This document shows positions 1-6,376 of a stretch of 9,772 nt of DNA, in pieces. The position numbers and the translations under genes are program-made. The DNA is from an uncultured delta proteobacterium (GTDB lineage Bacteria > Myxococcota_A > Bradymonadia > REDH01), in assembly GCA_903873545.1 (NCBI GenBank), contig CAIQPA010000689.1, forward strand, positions 1 through 9,772. Direction: 5' to 3'. Under the pieces are notes generated by a model. The model saw nothing but the letters and a program-made list of their open reading frames with translations, ran no database searches and was not told the DNA's origin. The first letter of the stretch is position 1, and every line of letters starts with the position of its first letter.

Positions 1-233
1 ATGACGTTGATCTTCTCGTCCCAGATGAGGTGCATGAAGACTGCAGCAACCAGCGTCGCCTTGCAGGAGGCGACAAGCATCGCCACGCCGAAGGAGAGCG
101 ACAGGGGAAGGCCGGCAAAGGAGACGGCGTAGGTGAGGCCAGTGAGCACCAGGAGCGCGCCGAAGACGCCGTAATAAACGGAGAGCGGCAGCACATGGGG
201 TTCGTGGTGGGATTCGTGGGCGTGGTTCGCCAT
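1..233 (-). CDS. coxD: Cytochrome c oxidase subunit IV, prokaryotic type (3' end outside window)
   Basis: The minus-strand frame from ATG 233 stays open to the window edge, giving 77 residues. It begins MANHAHESHHEPHVLPLSVY, followed by a helix at about residues 17-39 and a second at about 47-71 with the segment SCKATLVAAVFMHLIWDEKI. K58 followed by FMHL (67-69) is the hallmark of the small prokaryotic subunit IV family (COX4_pro/CoxD) that ends many caa3 and bo3 operons. The family usually has about 90-120 residues and three helices, so the last helix lies outside. Five His occur in the first 13 residues. TAGGAG (242-247) lies 8 bases before the ATG, 29 bp after the coxC stop. The function is structural or in assembly. 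The ATG, the ribosome site and the family motif make this the real gene in a region where plus-strand frames are also open. Confidence 0.9.
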   Translation of the reverse strand, partial: MANHAHESHHEPHVLPLSVYYGVFGALLVLTGLTYAVSFAGLPLSLSFGVAMLVASCKATLVAAVFMHLIWDEKINV

Positions 234-241
234 GACGACAG

Positions 242-247
242 CTCCTA
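242..247 (-). promoter_or_regulatory. Ribosome binding site of coxD
   Basis: TAGGAG on the coding strand, 8 bases before ATG 233, in the 29-bp gap after coxC. It supports a coding region that is cut by the window edge. Confidence 0.7.
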
Positions 248-262
248 GCGGCAGGTCGGCGC

Positions 263-937
263 TTAGCGCACGAGGTAGAGAAGGGGGAAGAGGAAGATCC
301 AGACGAGGTCGACAAGGTGCCAGTAGAGGCCCACGTTCTCGACGGGGATGTAGTAGGTCGAGTCGAAGTCGCCGCGGATGGCCCGCTTGAGGATCCAGAA
401 CAGCACACCGATACCCGCGATGACGTGGATGCCGTGCAGACCGGTCATGGTGAAGTAGACGGTGAAGAAGAGCTCGGGGCGGCCCGGGATAAACTCGTGG
501 CCGTGGTAGGCAGCGCCGGGCAGCAGGCCGTGCTCGAACTTGGCGCTGTACTCTACGTACTTCACGGCAAGGAAGATGAAGGCGCAGACGATGGTCTGGA
601 TGAGGTTGTTGACCAGCCCCTTCTTGTCGCTGAGCTGCGCAGAGCGAACCGCAAGCGCCATCGTGAGCGAGCTATACAGCAGGACGACGGTGTTGATACC
701 GCCCATCGTCTTGCTCAGCTGCTCTGCAGCGTGCAGCCAGGTCTCTGGGTAGAGGGCGCGGAAAACGAAGTAGGCCATGAAGAGGCCGCTGAAGAACAGC
801 ACCTCCTGACCGAGGAAGAGCCACATGCCGAACTTCGCCGACGAGGCCTGCTGGGCCATCGTCAGGAAGTGGTGCTGGTGGAACTTGTGGTGCGCCTTTC
901 CGTGGGCGTCGTCGTGGGCGTTGGTCGCCGAACTCAT
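263..937 (-). CDS. coxC: Cytochrome c oxidase subunit III
   Basis: This 224-residue subunit III is a five-helix structural subunit that stabilises the catalytic core and is linked to proton uptake and oxygen access. Helices lie at about 36-60, 80-98, 111-130, 156-182 and 201-222. Family signatures are visible: KFGMWLFLGQEVLFFSGLF with E45, KYVEYSAKFEHG, TGLHGIHVIAG and the closing GLYWHLVDLVWIFLFPLLYL. The length and five helices match the short bacterial form, which lacks the first two helices of the seven-helix mitochondrial protein. The N-terminus is strongly His-rich (seven His in residues 8-23). Start ATG 937 has TGGAG (944-948) 6 bases upstream. The coxA stop is 51 bp upstream and coxD begins 29 bp downstream. 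Confidence 0.97.
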   Translation of the reverse strand: MSSATNAHDDAHGKAHHKFHQHHFLTMAQQASSAKFGMWLFLGQEVLFFSGLFMAYFVFRALYPETWLHAAEQLSKTMGGINTVVLLYSSLTMALAVRSAQLSDKKGLVNNLIQTIVCAFIFLAVKYVEYSAKFEHGLLPGAAYHGHEFIPGRPELFFTVYFTMTGLHGIHVIAGIGVLFWILKRAIRGDFDSTYYIPVENVGLYWHLVDLVWIFLFPLLYLVR

Positions 938-943
938 GGGTAG

Positions 944-948
944 CTCCA
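944..948 (-). promoter_or_regulatory. Ribosome binding site of coxC
   Basis: TGGAG on the coding strand is 6 bases before ATG 937, in the 51-bp gap after coxA. Confidence 0.65.
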
Positions 949-988
949 GAGAATGCCGGGCTTGCGAAAGAAGGAGATATCGGAGGGA

Positions 989-2644
989 CTAGTGACCGTT
1001 GCCGGTGCGGGCGGCGCGAACTTCTGGGAAGTCGTAGGGGCCCGCCGTGACAATGGGGATGGACTCGAAGTTGTGCTCGATGGGGGGCGTAGCCGTCTCC
1101 CACTCGAGTGAGACACCGCGCCACCGCTCAGGTGCAACGCCCTTGTTGCGGAGCGAGGCGAGCAGATTGAAGAGCGCGAGGAAGAGGCCCACAGCGAGAA
1201 TGTAGGAGCCGTAGGTCGAGATGATGTGGCCCGTGTGGTACTGCTCCAGGTAGGACCAGTAGCGGCGGGGCATGCCCTGCGAGCCGAAGATGAACTGGGT
1301 GAAGAAGGTGACGTTGAAGCCGACGAAGATGATGATGGCCGCGATGACACCAATCTTCTCGTTGTAGTTCTTGCCCGTGAACTTGTGCCACCAGTGGTGC
1401 ACGCCGCCGATGAAGGCGATGATGGTGCCGCCCATCATGACGTAGTGGAAGTGGGCGATGACGAAGTAGGTGTCCGTCAGGTGAACGTCGACCGACAGCG
1501 AGCCGAGGAAGAGGCCCGTGAGGCCACCAATCGAGAAGAGAAAGAGGAACGAAAGCGCATAGACCATCGGCGTCGTGTAGGCGATGGAGCCACGGTAGAG
1601 GGTCGCGATCCAAGAGAAGACCTTGATGGCTGTCGGTACGGCAACCGCGAAGGTCAGGAAGGAGAAGATGGCGCCGGCGAGCGCCGACTGGCTCGAGACG
1701 AACAGGTGGTGGCCCCAGACGAGGAAGCCGATGAAGGCGATGGCGACCGACGAGACGGCAATGGGCTTGTAGCCAAAGATGCCCTTGCGGCTGTGGACCG
1801 TGATCAGCTCGCTGATCATGCCGAATCCCGGAACGATCATGATGTAAACGGCAGGGTGGGAGTAGAACCAGAAGAAGTGCTGGAACAGGACCGGGTCGCC
1901 GCCATAGACGGGGTCAAAGATGCCAATGTGAACCGTGCGCTCAAGCACCAGCAGCCCCAAGGTGATGGCGAGCACCGGCGTCGCTAGGACCTGCATCAGT
2001 GCCGTGGCGTAGATCGCCCAGACGAAGAGCGGGAGGCGGTCCCAGGTGAGGCCGGGCGCACGCATCTTGTGGATGGTCACCAAGAAGTTGATGCCGGTAA
2101 AGATGGAGGAGAAGCCAAGGATGAAGGCGCCAAGAAGGGCCGTTGTCGCAGAGCTACCCGTCTTGATGGAGTAGGGGGTGTAGAAGGTCCAGCCCGTGTC
2201 GACGCCGCCCGTGACGAGCGTGGCGATGAAGAAGGCCGCGCCCAGCACATAGACCCAGAAGCTCGCGAGGTTCAGCTTCGGGAAGGCAACATCCTTCGCG
2301 CCAAGCATGAGCGGAAGCACGAAGTTACCGAGGGAGGCAGGAATCGACGGGATGATGACCAAGAAGACCATCACAGCGCCATGGAGCGTGAACATCCTGT
2401 TGTAGGCGTCCGCGTCCATGAAATCCTTCCCCGGATTCATGAGCTCCGACCTCACCGCGATGGCCGCAAGGCCTCCGACGATGAAGAAGAGGATAACCGA
2501 GGCAAGGTACATGATACCCAGTCTCTTGTGGTCAACCGTCCAGATCCAGGAGTTGATCCCCTTCTTGGCTACGAGGTAGTTGTCATGATGCCCGTGCTCA
2601 CCAGCTGCGTGGGAGGGCGAATGGTCAATCGAGGTGGCCGACAT
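989..2644 (-). CDS. coxA: Cytochrome c oxidase subunit I (haem-copper oxygen reductase, A2-like)
   Basis: This 551-residue catalytic subunit reduces O2 to water and pumps protons. About twelve helices are visible. Haem a ligands are H88 (FTLHGAV) and H400, the haem a3 ligand is H398 (IAHFHYV), and CuB ligands are H263, H312 and H313 (WGHHLF), with Y267 as the expected His-Tyr cross-link partner. K-channel residues T338 and K341 are in PTAIKVFSW. D-channel residues N107, D118 and N125 are present. The usual Glu of the GHPEV motif is missing: the sequence is Y261-S262-H-P-A-V, the YSHPxV signature of A2-type oxygen reductases such as the Rhodothermus caa3. The length is normal. The N-terminus is His-rich (H8, H12, H17, H19, H20). 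Start ATG 2644 has AGGA upstream. It lies between coxB and coxC, with gaps of 53 and 51 bp. Confidence 0.98.
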   Translation of the reverse strand: MSATSIDHSPSHAAGEHGHHDNYLVAKKGINSWIWTVDHKRLGIMYLASVILFFIVGGLAAIAVRSELMNPGKDFMDADAYNRMFTLHGAVMVFLVIIPSIPASLGNFVLPLMLGAKDVAFPKLNLASFWVYVLGAAFFIATLVTGGVDTGWTFYTPYSIKTGSSATTALLGAFILGFSSIFTGINFLVTIHKMRAPGLTWDRLPLFVWAIYATALMQVLATPVLAITLGLLVLERTVHIGIFDPVYGGDPVLFQHFFWFYSHPAVYIMIVPGFGMISELITVHSRKGIFGYKPIAVSSVAIAFIGFLVWGHHLFVSSQSALAGAIFSFLTFAVAVPTAIKVFSWIATLYRGSIAYTTPMVYALSFLFLFSIGGLTGLFLGSLSVDVHLTDTYFVIAHFHYVMMGGTIIAFIGGVHHWWHKFTGKNYNEKIGVIAAIIIFVGFNVTFFTQFIFGSQGMPRRYWSYLEQYHTGHIISTYGSYILAVGLFLALFNLLASLRNKGVAPERWRGVSLEWETATPPIEHNFESIPIVTAGPYDFPEVRAARTGNGH

Positions 2645-2697
2645 GGTGATTCCTGATACCGAAATCGAAAGAAAACAGAATCTTAAAAGTGAAGCGC
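2645..2697 (-). other. AT-rich 53-bp spacer between coxB and coxA
   Basis: This is the longest non-coding stretch in the window. It has about 40% GC (21 of 53 bases), much lower than its neighbours, and is T-rich on the coding strand. It holds the coxA ribosome site AGGA (2651-2654), 6 bases before ATG 2644. I see no clear hairpin followed by a T run, and no confident -35/-10 pair. Confidence 0.6.
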
Positions 2698-3657
2698 CTA
2701 CTTGATGGAGCGGATGTACTCGACCAGTGCGCCCATCTGCTCTTCATTGATGCGACCCGCGTAGGCCGGCATCGCGGCGGGGTAGCCCGCGACGATCTTG
2801 GCCATCGGGTTCATCACCGACTCACGGATGTACTGCTCGTCCGCGAACGCCTTGCTGCCATCCGCGAGCGGCTGGTCGGTGCCATACACGCCCTTGAGCG
2901 ACGGGCCGACAAGCTTGCTGCCGTCCACCGAGTGGCAGGAGTTGCAGCCGTTCCGCTTGAAGGCGACACCGCCGCACTCGGCGAGCGACTGGCCATCTTG
3001 GCAGCCGGTCAGCCCCTTGAGGTGGGCATCATACTCCTCCTGCGACACAACCTTGACCTTCGACAGCATCAAGGAGTGGCTCGTGCCGCAGTACTCGGTG
3101 CAGAGCACGTCGTACTCGCCGAGCTTGTCGGACTGGAACCAGAGCACGGTGTAGCGGCCGGGAACAACGTCGCGCTTGGCGCGGAAGGCCGGCACGTAGA
3201 AGCTGTGGAGAACATCCACCGAACTCATCGTCAGCTTCACCGGCTTGCCAACGGGGACCACGAGGACCGAGTCGTTGCCGCCGTTCGGGTAGGTAAACGA
3301 CCAGGCCCACTGCTGGGCCGTCACATTGATGTTGAGCGTGTTGGCAGGCGGCGTGAGCGTGTCGATGAAGCCACGGAAGCCGAGCACGAAAAAAACGCCA
3401 AGGATGAGCGTGGGAAGTACGCTCCAGGCGATCTCCAGCGTCGTGTTGCCGTGGATGTCCGACGTTGTCTCACCCTGCTTCCGGCGGCGGTACTTCACCA
3501 TGAAGTAGGCCATCGCGCCCATCATCACGATGAAGAAGAAGGTGCTGATCCAGAAGATCAGGTAGTAGAGGTAGTCGTGGTCGGCAGCAAAGGTGGAAGC
3601 CGCTTCAGGGAGCCAGAAGGTCGCACCGGAGCTATCTGCCAGCAAGGGGGTCTTCAT
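2698..3657 (-). CDS. coxB: Cytochrome c oxidase subunit II with fused cytochrome c domain (caa3 type)
   Basis: This 319-residue subunit II takes electrons from cytochrome c and passes them to CoxA through CuA. Two transmembrane helices lie at about 29-55 and 76-98. The periplasmic cupredoxin domain carries the complete CuA set: H151, C186, E188, C190, H194 and M197 (LCTEYCGTSHSLM), with the aromatic QQWAWSF segment (115-121) that normally mediates electron entry. A C-terminal haem c domain follows, with C238-N-S-C241-H242 and probable ligand M296 (AAMPAYAG). The fusion defines a caa3 oxidase. Two further cysteines, C219 and C228, lie in the linker. No N-terminal signal peptide or lipobox is visible; the protein begins with a short soluble stretch containing LPEAASTFA, as I recall in delta-type CoxB. 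Start ATG 3657 has GAGGAAG upstream, overlapping the SCO stop codon. A 53-bp gap precedes coxA. Confidence 0.97.
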   Translation of the reverse strand: MKTPLLADSSGATFWLPEAASTFAADHDYLYYLIFWISTFFFIVMMGAMAYFMVKYRRRKQGETTSDIHGNTTLEIAWSVLPTLILGVFFVLGFRGFIDTLTPPANTLNINVTAQQWAWSFTYPNGGNDSVLVVPVGKPVKLTMSSVDVLHSFYVPAFRAKRDVVPGRYTVLWFQSDKLGEYDVLCTEYCGTSHSLMLSKVKVVSQEEYDAHLKGLTGCQDGQSLAECGGVAFKRNGCNSCHSVDGSKLVGPSLKGVYGTDQPLADGSKAFADEQYIRESVMNPMAKIVAGYPAAMPAYAGRINEEQMGALVEYIRSIK

Positions 3658-3664
3658 TGTCTCT

Positions 3665-3671
3665 CTTCCTC
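3665..3671 (-). promoter_or_regulatory. Ribosome binding site of coxB
   Basis: GAGGAAG on the coding strand, 7 bases before ATG 3657, overlaps the TGA stop of the SCO gene (3670-3672), so the two genes are probably translated in a coupled way. Confidence 0.75.
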
Positions 3672-4485
3672 ACACTGAAGGCACGGCGGAAAGCTTTTCC
3701 CGCCGGCGCAGCACAAAAATCATGGAACCAAGGGCCAGCACCGCAAACGCGGCGCCCAGACGCATCACACCCCACGCGAACGGCACATAGCTGCCCTTCG
3801 CGGGGTCGTAGTGAAAACAACTCATGATGATCTTGTCGACCGAGGAGCCTACGCGGCCCGCCGACGCCTCGATAAGCGCGAACTTGATGTCGCGCGGGTA
3901 GTAGTTCAGCCCGTAGATGTAGCGCGACACCAGACCTGTCGGAGACAGGAACATGATGGCCGCCGGGTGGGCGAACTCCTGAGACGACTCCACGAAGTGG
4001 AAGTTGTAGCCCATCTGCGAGGTCAGCGCCTTGATGTTCTCCGCGCTGCCGGTCAGGAACTGCCAATCAATATCACCCTTGCCGAGCGCCTGAAGGTGAG
4101 CTTCCCGCTTCTTGGCCGCAAGGGCCGACCGCTCGCGCGGATCGAAGCTCACGGTGATGATGCGGAACTCCTTGCCCGGAACCCAGTCCAGATTGGCGAG
4201 GGCCTCGCGCAGGAAGTTCAACTGGATGCCGCAGAGCATGGGGCAGCCGTAGTAGTTCAGCGTGAGCAGTACGGGGATGTCGCCTCGAACGAGGTCGCGC
4301 AACGCAACCATCTTTCCCGTGTGGTCAGAGAAGGTCAGGTTGAGGTCAACCGAGTCTCCCAGGTGCTCGGTGATACCCACGCCCTCGAGCTCCTTGGGGA
4401 GCTGCTCGGCCTGTGCTGTTGCCGCACCCATCCATCCGGAGATGGTGAGCGCTGCTGCCAGCATATTTCGCGTGAGTCCGAACAC
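3670..4485 (-). CDS. sco1: SCO1/SenC-family copper chaperone for cytochrome oxidase
   Basis: This 271-residue protein is a SCO/SenC thioredoxin-fold copper-binding protein, expected to deliver copper to, or reduce, the CuA site of CoxB on the periplasmic side. Copper ligands are visible: C81 and C85 (YGCPMLC) and H173 in EFAHPAAIMFL. The fold-typical VLLTLNYYGCPMLC, ITVSFDPRE and WQFLTG segments are in order. The N-terminus (to about residue 27, AATAQA) looks like a cleavable signal peptide. A transmembrane helix lies near the C-terminus (about 237-259), followed by basic RRREK, so the domain is anchored by its tail instead of by the N-terminal helix seen in classic Sco1. The start is GTG 4485 with GAGG 5 bases upstream; ATG 4464 (codon 8) would shorten the signal. 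It lies 10 bp after the unknown membrane protein and 12 bp before coxB. Confidence 0.93.
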   Translation of the reverse strand: MFGLTRNMLAAALTISGWMGAATAQAEQLPKELEGVGITEHLGDSVDLNLTFSDHTGKMVALRDLVRGDIPVLLTLNYYGCPMLCGIQLNFLREALANLDWVPGKEFRIITVSFDPRERSALAAKKREAHLQALGKGDIDWQFLTGSAENIKALTSQMGYNFHFVESSQEFAHPAAIMFLSPTGLVSRYIYGLNYYPRDIKFALIEASAGRVGSSVDKIIMSCFHYDPAKGSYVPFAWGVMRLGAAFAVLALGSMIFVLRRREKLSAVPSV

Positions 4486-4490
4486 CTAGA

Positions 4491-4494
4491 CCTC
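4491..4494 (-). promoter_or_regulatory. Ribosome binding site supporting the GTG start of the SCO gene
   Basis: GAGG on the coding strand lies 5 bases before GTG 4485 in the 10-bp gap after the upstream stop. The match is short, so the start is likely but not certain. Confidence 0.55.
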
Positions 4495-4495
4495 G

Positions 4496-5152
4496 TTAGG
4501 GCTTCGCCTGTGCCGAGCCTTCGCCCGAGCCAATTGCCGCAACGCCCGAGCCGTCGCCGCTTCCCTCAACAAAACCTGCAGGGCAGTCCACAAGAGCTGT
4601 GCCCTCGGGCAATCCCGAACCTTCGGCCGCGAGCGAGAGGCTGCCATCAGCTGCCAACACGCACTTCGCAGCCTTCTCAGCCTCCGGCGGCTTCGGCGCA
4701 AGGGGGTGCCTTGCGAGAAGTCCGGGGTGGGAAAGCAGGATCGACTTGGCGACCGAAACGGGCACCTGGTAGCCGCCCTTGTCTGCCTTGCCGTAGCCGT
4801 TCAGGTAGGTCGCTGCGCTCGCGTGAAGCTCAGTCAGACGAGGGTCGCCCTGCGACCAGTCCCGGCTGAGCGCCACATCGTGCACGGTCTTCTGGAAGTA
4901 CTGCGCCACGCCCACGGCCGACACCAGCACCAGGCCGATGACGATGACCGTGGCCATCACGAGGCCGCGCGGCGGAGGCGGGTCGTTCTCGAAGCCCTGT
5001 GCGACTGCCTCGGGGGAGAGCTTCTCGTCCCGCCACGAGGGCAGACCGCGCACATCCTCGGCCGTGCTGACGCCCCAAACATGGGCCATCTTCAGCGACG
5101 CGTCTTGGTTCTCATTGCCCGTTGAACCGTTCTCTGGAGTAGTTTCGCTCAC
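4496..5152 (-). CDS. Unrecognised single-helix membrane protein between actF and the SCO gene
   Basis: I cannot name this 218-residue protein. It starts at GTG 5152 with AAGGA 7 bases upstream, 15 bp after actF. Residues 1-62 are soluble and acidic, ending in a PPPPRG stretch; residues 63-84 form one transmembrane helix (GLVMATVIVIGLVLVSAVGV). Residues 85-160 contain LNGYGKADKGGYQVPVSVAK (117-136), which resembles the 'LNSYG-x-x-D ... (R)IPI-x-x-A(M)' motif I recall from small proteins next to bacterial oxidase genes; that likeness is from memory. C164 and C190 could form a disulfide. The tail (178-218) is rich in Gly, Ser and Ala with GSG/EGSGDGSG runs. There is no CxxCH or clear metal site. 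The conserved-looking place in the operon suggests an accessory subunit or assembly factor of ACIII or the oxidase, comparable in position to the small ActG-type subunits, but this is inference. Confidence 0.85.
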   Translation of the reverse strand: MSETTPENGSTGNENQDASLKMAHVWGVSTAEDVRGLPSWRDEKLSPEAVAQGFENDPPPPRGLVMATVIVIGLVLVSAVGVAQYFQKTVHDVALSRDWSQGDPRLTELHASAATYLNGYGKADKGGYQVPVSVAKSILLSHPGLLARHPLAPKPPEAEKAAKCVLAADGSLSLAAEGSGLPEGTALVDCPAGFVEGSGDGSGVAAIGSGEGSAQAKP

Positions 5153-5159
5153 AGCGCAG

Positions 5160-5164
5160 TCCTT
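5160..5164 (-). promoter_or_regulatory. Ribosome binding site supporting the GTG start at 5152
   Basis: AAGGA on the coding strand sits 7 bases before GTG 5152, in the 15-bp gap after actF. No comparable site precedes the in-frame ATG at codon 22, so the GTG start is preferred. Confidence 0.7.
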
Positions 5165-5167
5165 GGA

Positions 5168-6376
5168 TTAGAAGTTGGTAAAACGGAGCGACTCGGAGAG
5201 GCGCGGGTCTTTGACCGGCACCAACGAGCTCTTCTTCAGGAAGACGCCGACGAGCGCGAAGAAGAAGCCTCCAATCATCAGCATCGACAGGCCGTGGGCC
5301 GCCGAAAAGTGAGGACCGTGGTGCTGCTCCGTCGGCATGACCTGCCAGAACAGGTCGAGGTAGTGCATCGCAAGCATCCAGAAGGAGGCCGCGAGCAGCG
5401 TGACCTTGTTCCGCTTCGTGTGACGGGTCATCAGGAAGAAGAAGGGCAGCGCGAAGTGGCCGAAGGCCAGGAAGAGGCTGAACTTGTCCCAGCCGAACTC
5501 AATCCAACGGTGGGCGAACCACTTCGTCTCTTCGGGGATGTTGGCGTACCAGATAAGCATGAACTGCGAGAAGTTCACGTAGGACCAGAAGACCGTGAAG
5601 CCGAACAGCAGCTTGCCGATGTCATGGAAGTGCTCGGTCGTCACAACCGCGAGCGGGCCGGTCGTCTTGAGGCTGTGGCCCATGATGGCCAGCGTCGCCA
5701 AGAGCGCGATCATACCGCCTGCGAAGAAGCAGATGCCGAACATGGTGGAGAACCAGTGCGGGTCGAGCGACATGCTCCAGTCGAAGGCTGCGAAGGTGAC
5801 AGAGAGAGCCAGCACCGGCAGGGCAGGGTAGCTCGCGCCGCGCGTGGCGTGCGAGTAGGCGAGGTCGCCGTCTGCATCCTGCTTCACCGACTTGCTGTAG
5901 AAGAACCAGGCGTAGGCCGACGAGGCAACCAGGTAGAAGACCGCCCGTCCGAGCCAGAAGCCCATGTTCAGGTAGCCCGACTTCGCCTGCAGGATGGGGT
6001 CCTTTGCTACCTCATCGAGATGGGTCCAGTGGTAGAGGTCGTGAGCACCGAACGCGATGGGCGCAAAGAGCACCAGCAGCGCGGGGAAGCCCATCGAGAT
6101 GATCTCCGCCAGACGCCGAACCACGACGCTCCAGCCGGCGCGCGTGGCGTGCTGGATGACGACGAAGAAGAGGGCGCCCATCGCGAGGCTGAAGAAGAAG
6201 AGGTAGGCCACCAGGTAGGCGAACAGCCCCTCACCGTGGAAGCTGCCCGTGGCAAACATGCCACCGAGCCCCAGCAGGCCGATGACCGCGCCGATGATGG
6301 GCGACTTCGACCAGAGGGAGGAGGCGGGGAGGGAGGCCGACTGGGCGTCCAGATGAGGAGCGGTAGGGTGCGACAT
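5168..6376 (-). CDS. actF: Alternative complex III membrane subunit ActF (ActC-related)
   Basis: ActF is the second large membrane subunit of alternative complex III, related to ActC/NrfD. The protein is 402 residues from ATG 6376. Hydrophobic helices appear at about residues 27-43, 50-75, 91-110, 138-160, 185-200, 211-232, 252-276, 298-316, 326-346 and 361-380, about ten in all, consistent with the family. Characteristic segments are WSVVVRRLAE, AFDWSMSLDPHWFSTM and LPFFFLMTRHTKRN. The frame stays open upstream to 6478, but those extra residues are the out-of-frame actE end; the MSHPTAPH start, joined to actE by a TAATG overlap, is the natural one. No good Shine-Dalgarno precedes it, so translation probably depends on coupling to actE. 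The TAA stop is 15 bp before the next gene. In known complexes ActF lies opposite ActC and has been discussed as a proton path or second quinol site. Confidence 0.94.
   Translation of the reverse strand: MSHPTAPHLDAQSASLPASSLWSKSPIIGAVIGLLGLGGMFATGSFHGEGLFAYLVAYLFFFSLAMGALFFVVIQHATRAGWSVVVRRLAEIISMGFPALLVLFAPIAFGAHDLYHWTHLDEVAKDPILQAKSGYLNMGFWLGRAVFYLVASSAYAWFFYSKSVKQDADGDLAYSHATRGASYPALPVLALSVTFAAFDWSMSLDPHWFSTMFGICFFAGGMIALLATLAIMGHSLKTTGPLAVVTTEHFHDIGKLLFGFTVFWSYVNFSQFMLIWYANIPEETKWFAHRWIEFGWDKFSLFLAFGHFALPFFFLMTRHTKRNKVTLLAASFWMLAMHYLDLFWQVMPTEQHHGPHFSAAHGLSMLMIGGFFFALVGVFLKKSSLVPVKDPRLSESLRFTNF

Noticed and set aside
938..988. Possible terminator or regulatory hairpin in the coxA-coxC gap
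   Set aside because: I could not find a stable inverted repeat followed by a T run on the coding strand; the gap only supports a ribosome site.
1560..1640. Possible loss of the K-channel lysine in CoxA (GSIAYTTPM where other oxidases have a Lys near the TPM)
   Set aside because: Counting from the CuB His pair puts the K-channel lysine in PTAIKVFSW, where K341 is present; the other Lys is not the channel residue.
1226..1987. Plus-strand open frame (253 codons) inside coxA
   Set aside because: It is the reverse of conserved oxidase helices and is made of acidic/Arg-rich repeats typical of an antisense shadow.
2689..3678. Long plus-strand open frame (329 codons) opposite coxB
   Set aside because: The minus strand encodes complete CuA and haem c motifs here; the plus frame is low-complexity charged sequence without a recognisable domain.
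4499..4621. GSG-rich tail of the unknown membrane protein as a possible frameshift product
   Set aside because: The frame ends with a proper TAA placed 10 bp before the next start with its ribosome site, so it is more simply a flexible C-terminal tail.
3811..4869. Plus-strand open frame (352 codons) opposite the SCO gene and the unknown membrane protein
   Set aside because: It crosses two minus-strand genes and their junction and shows no family features.
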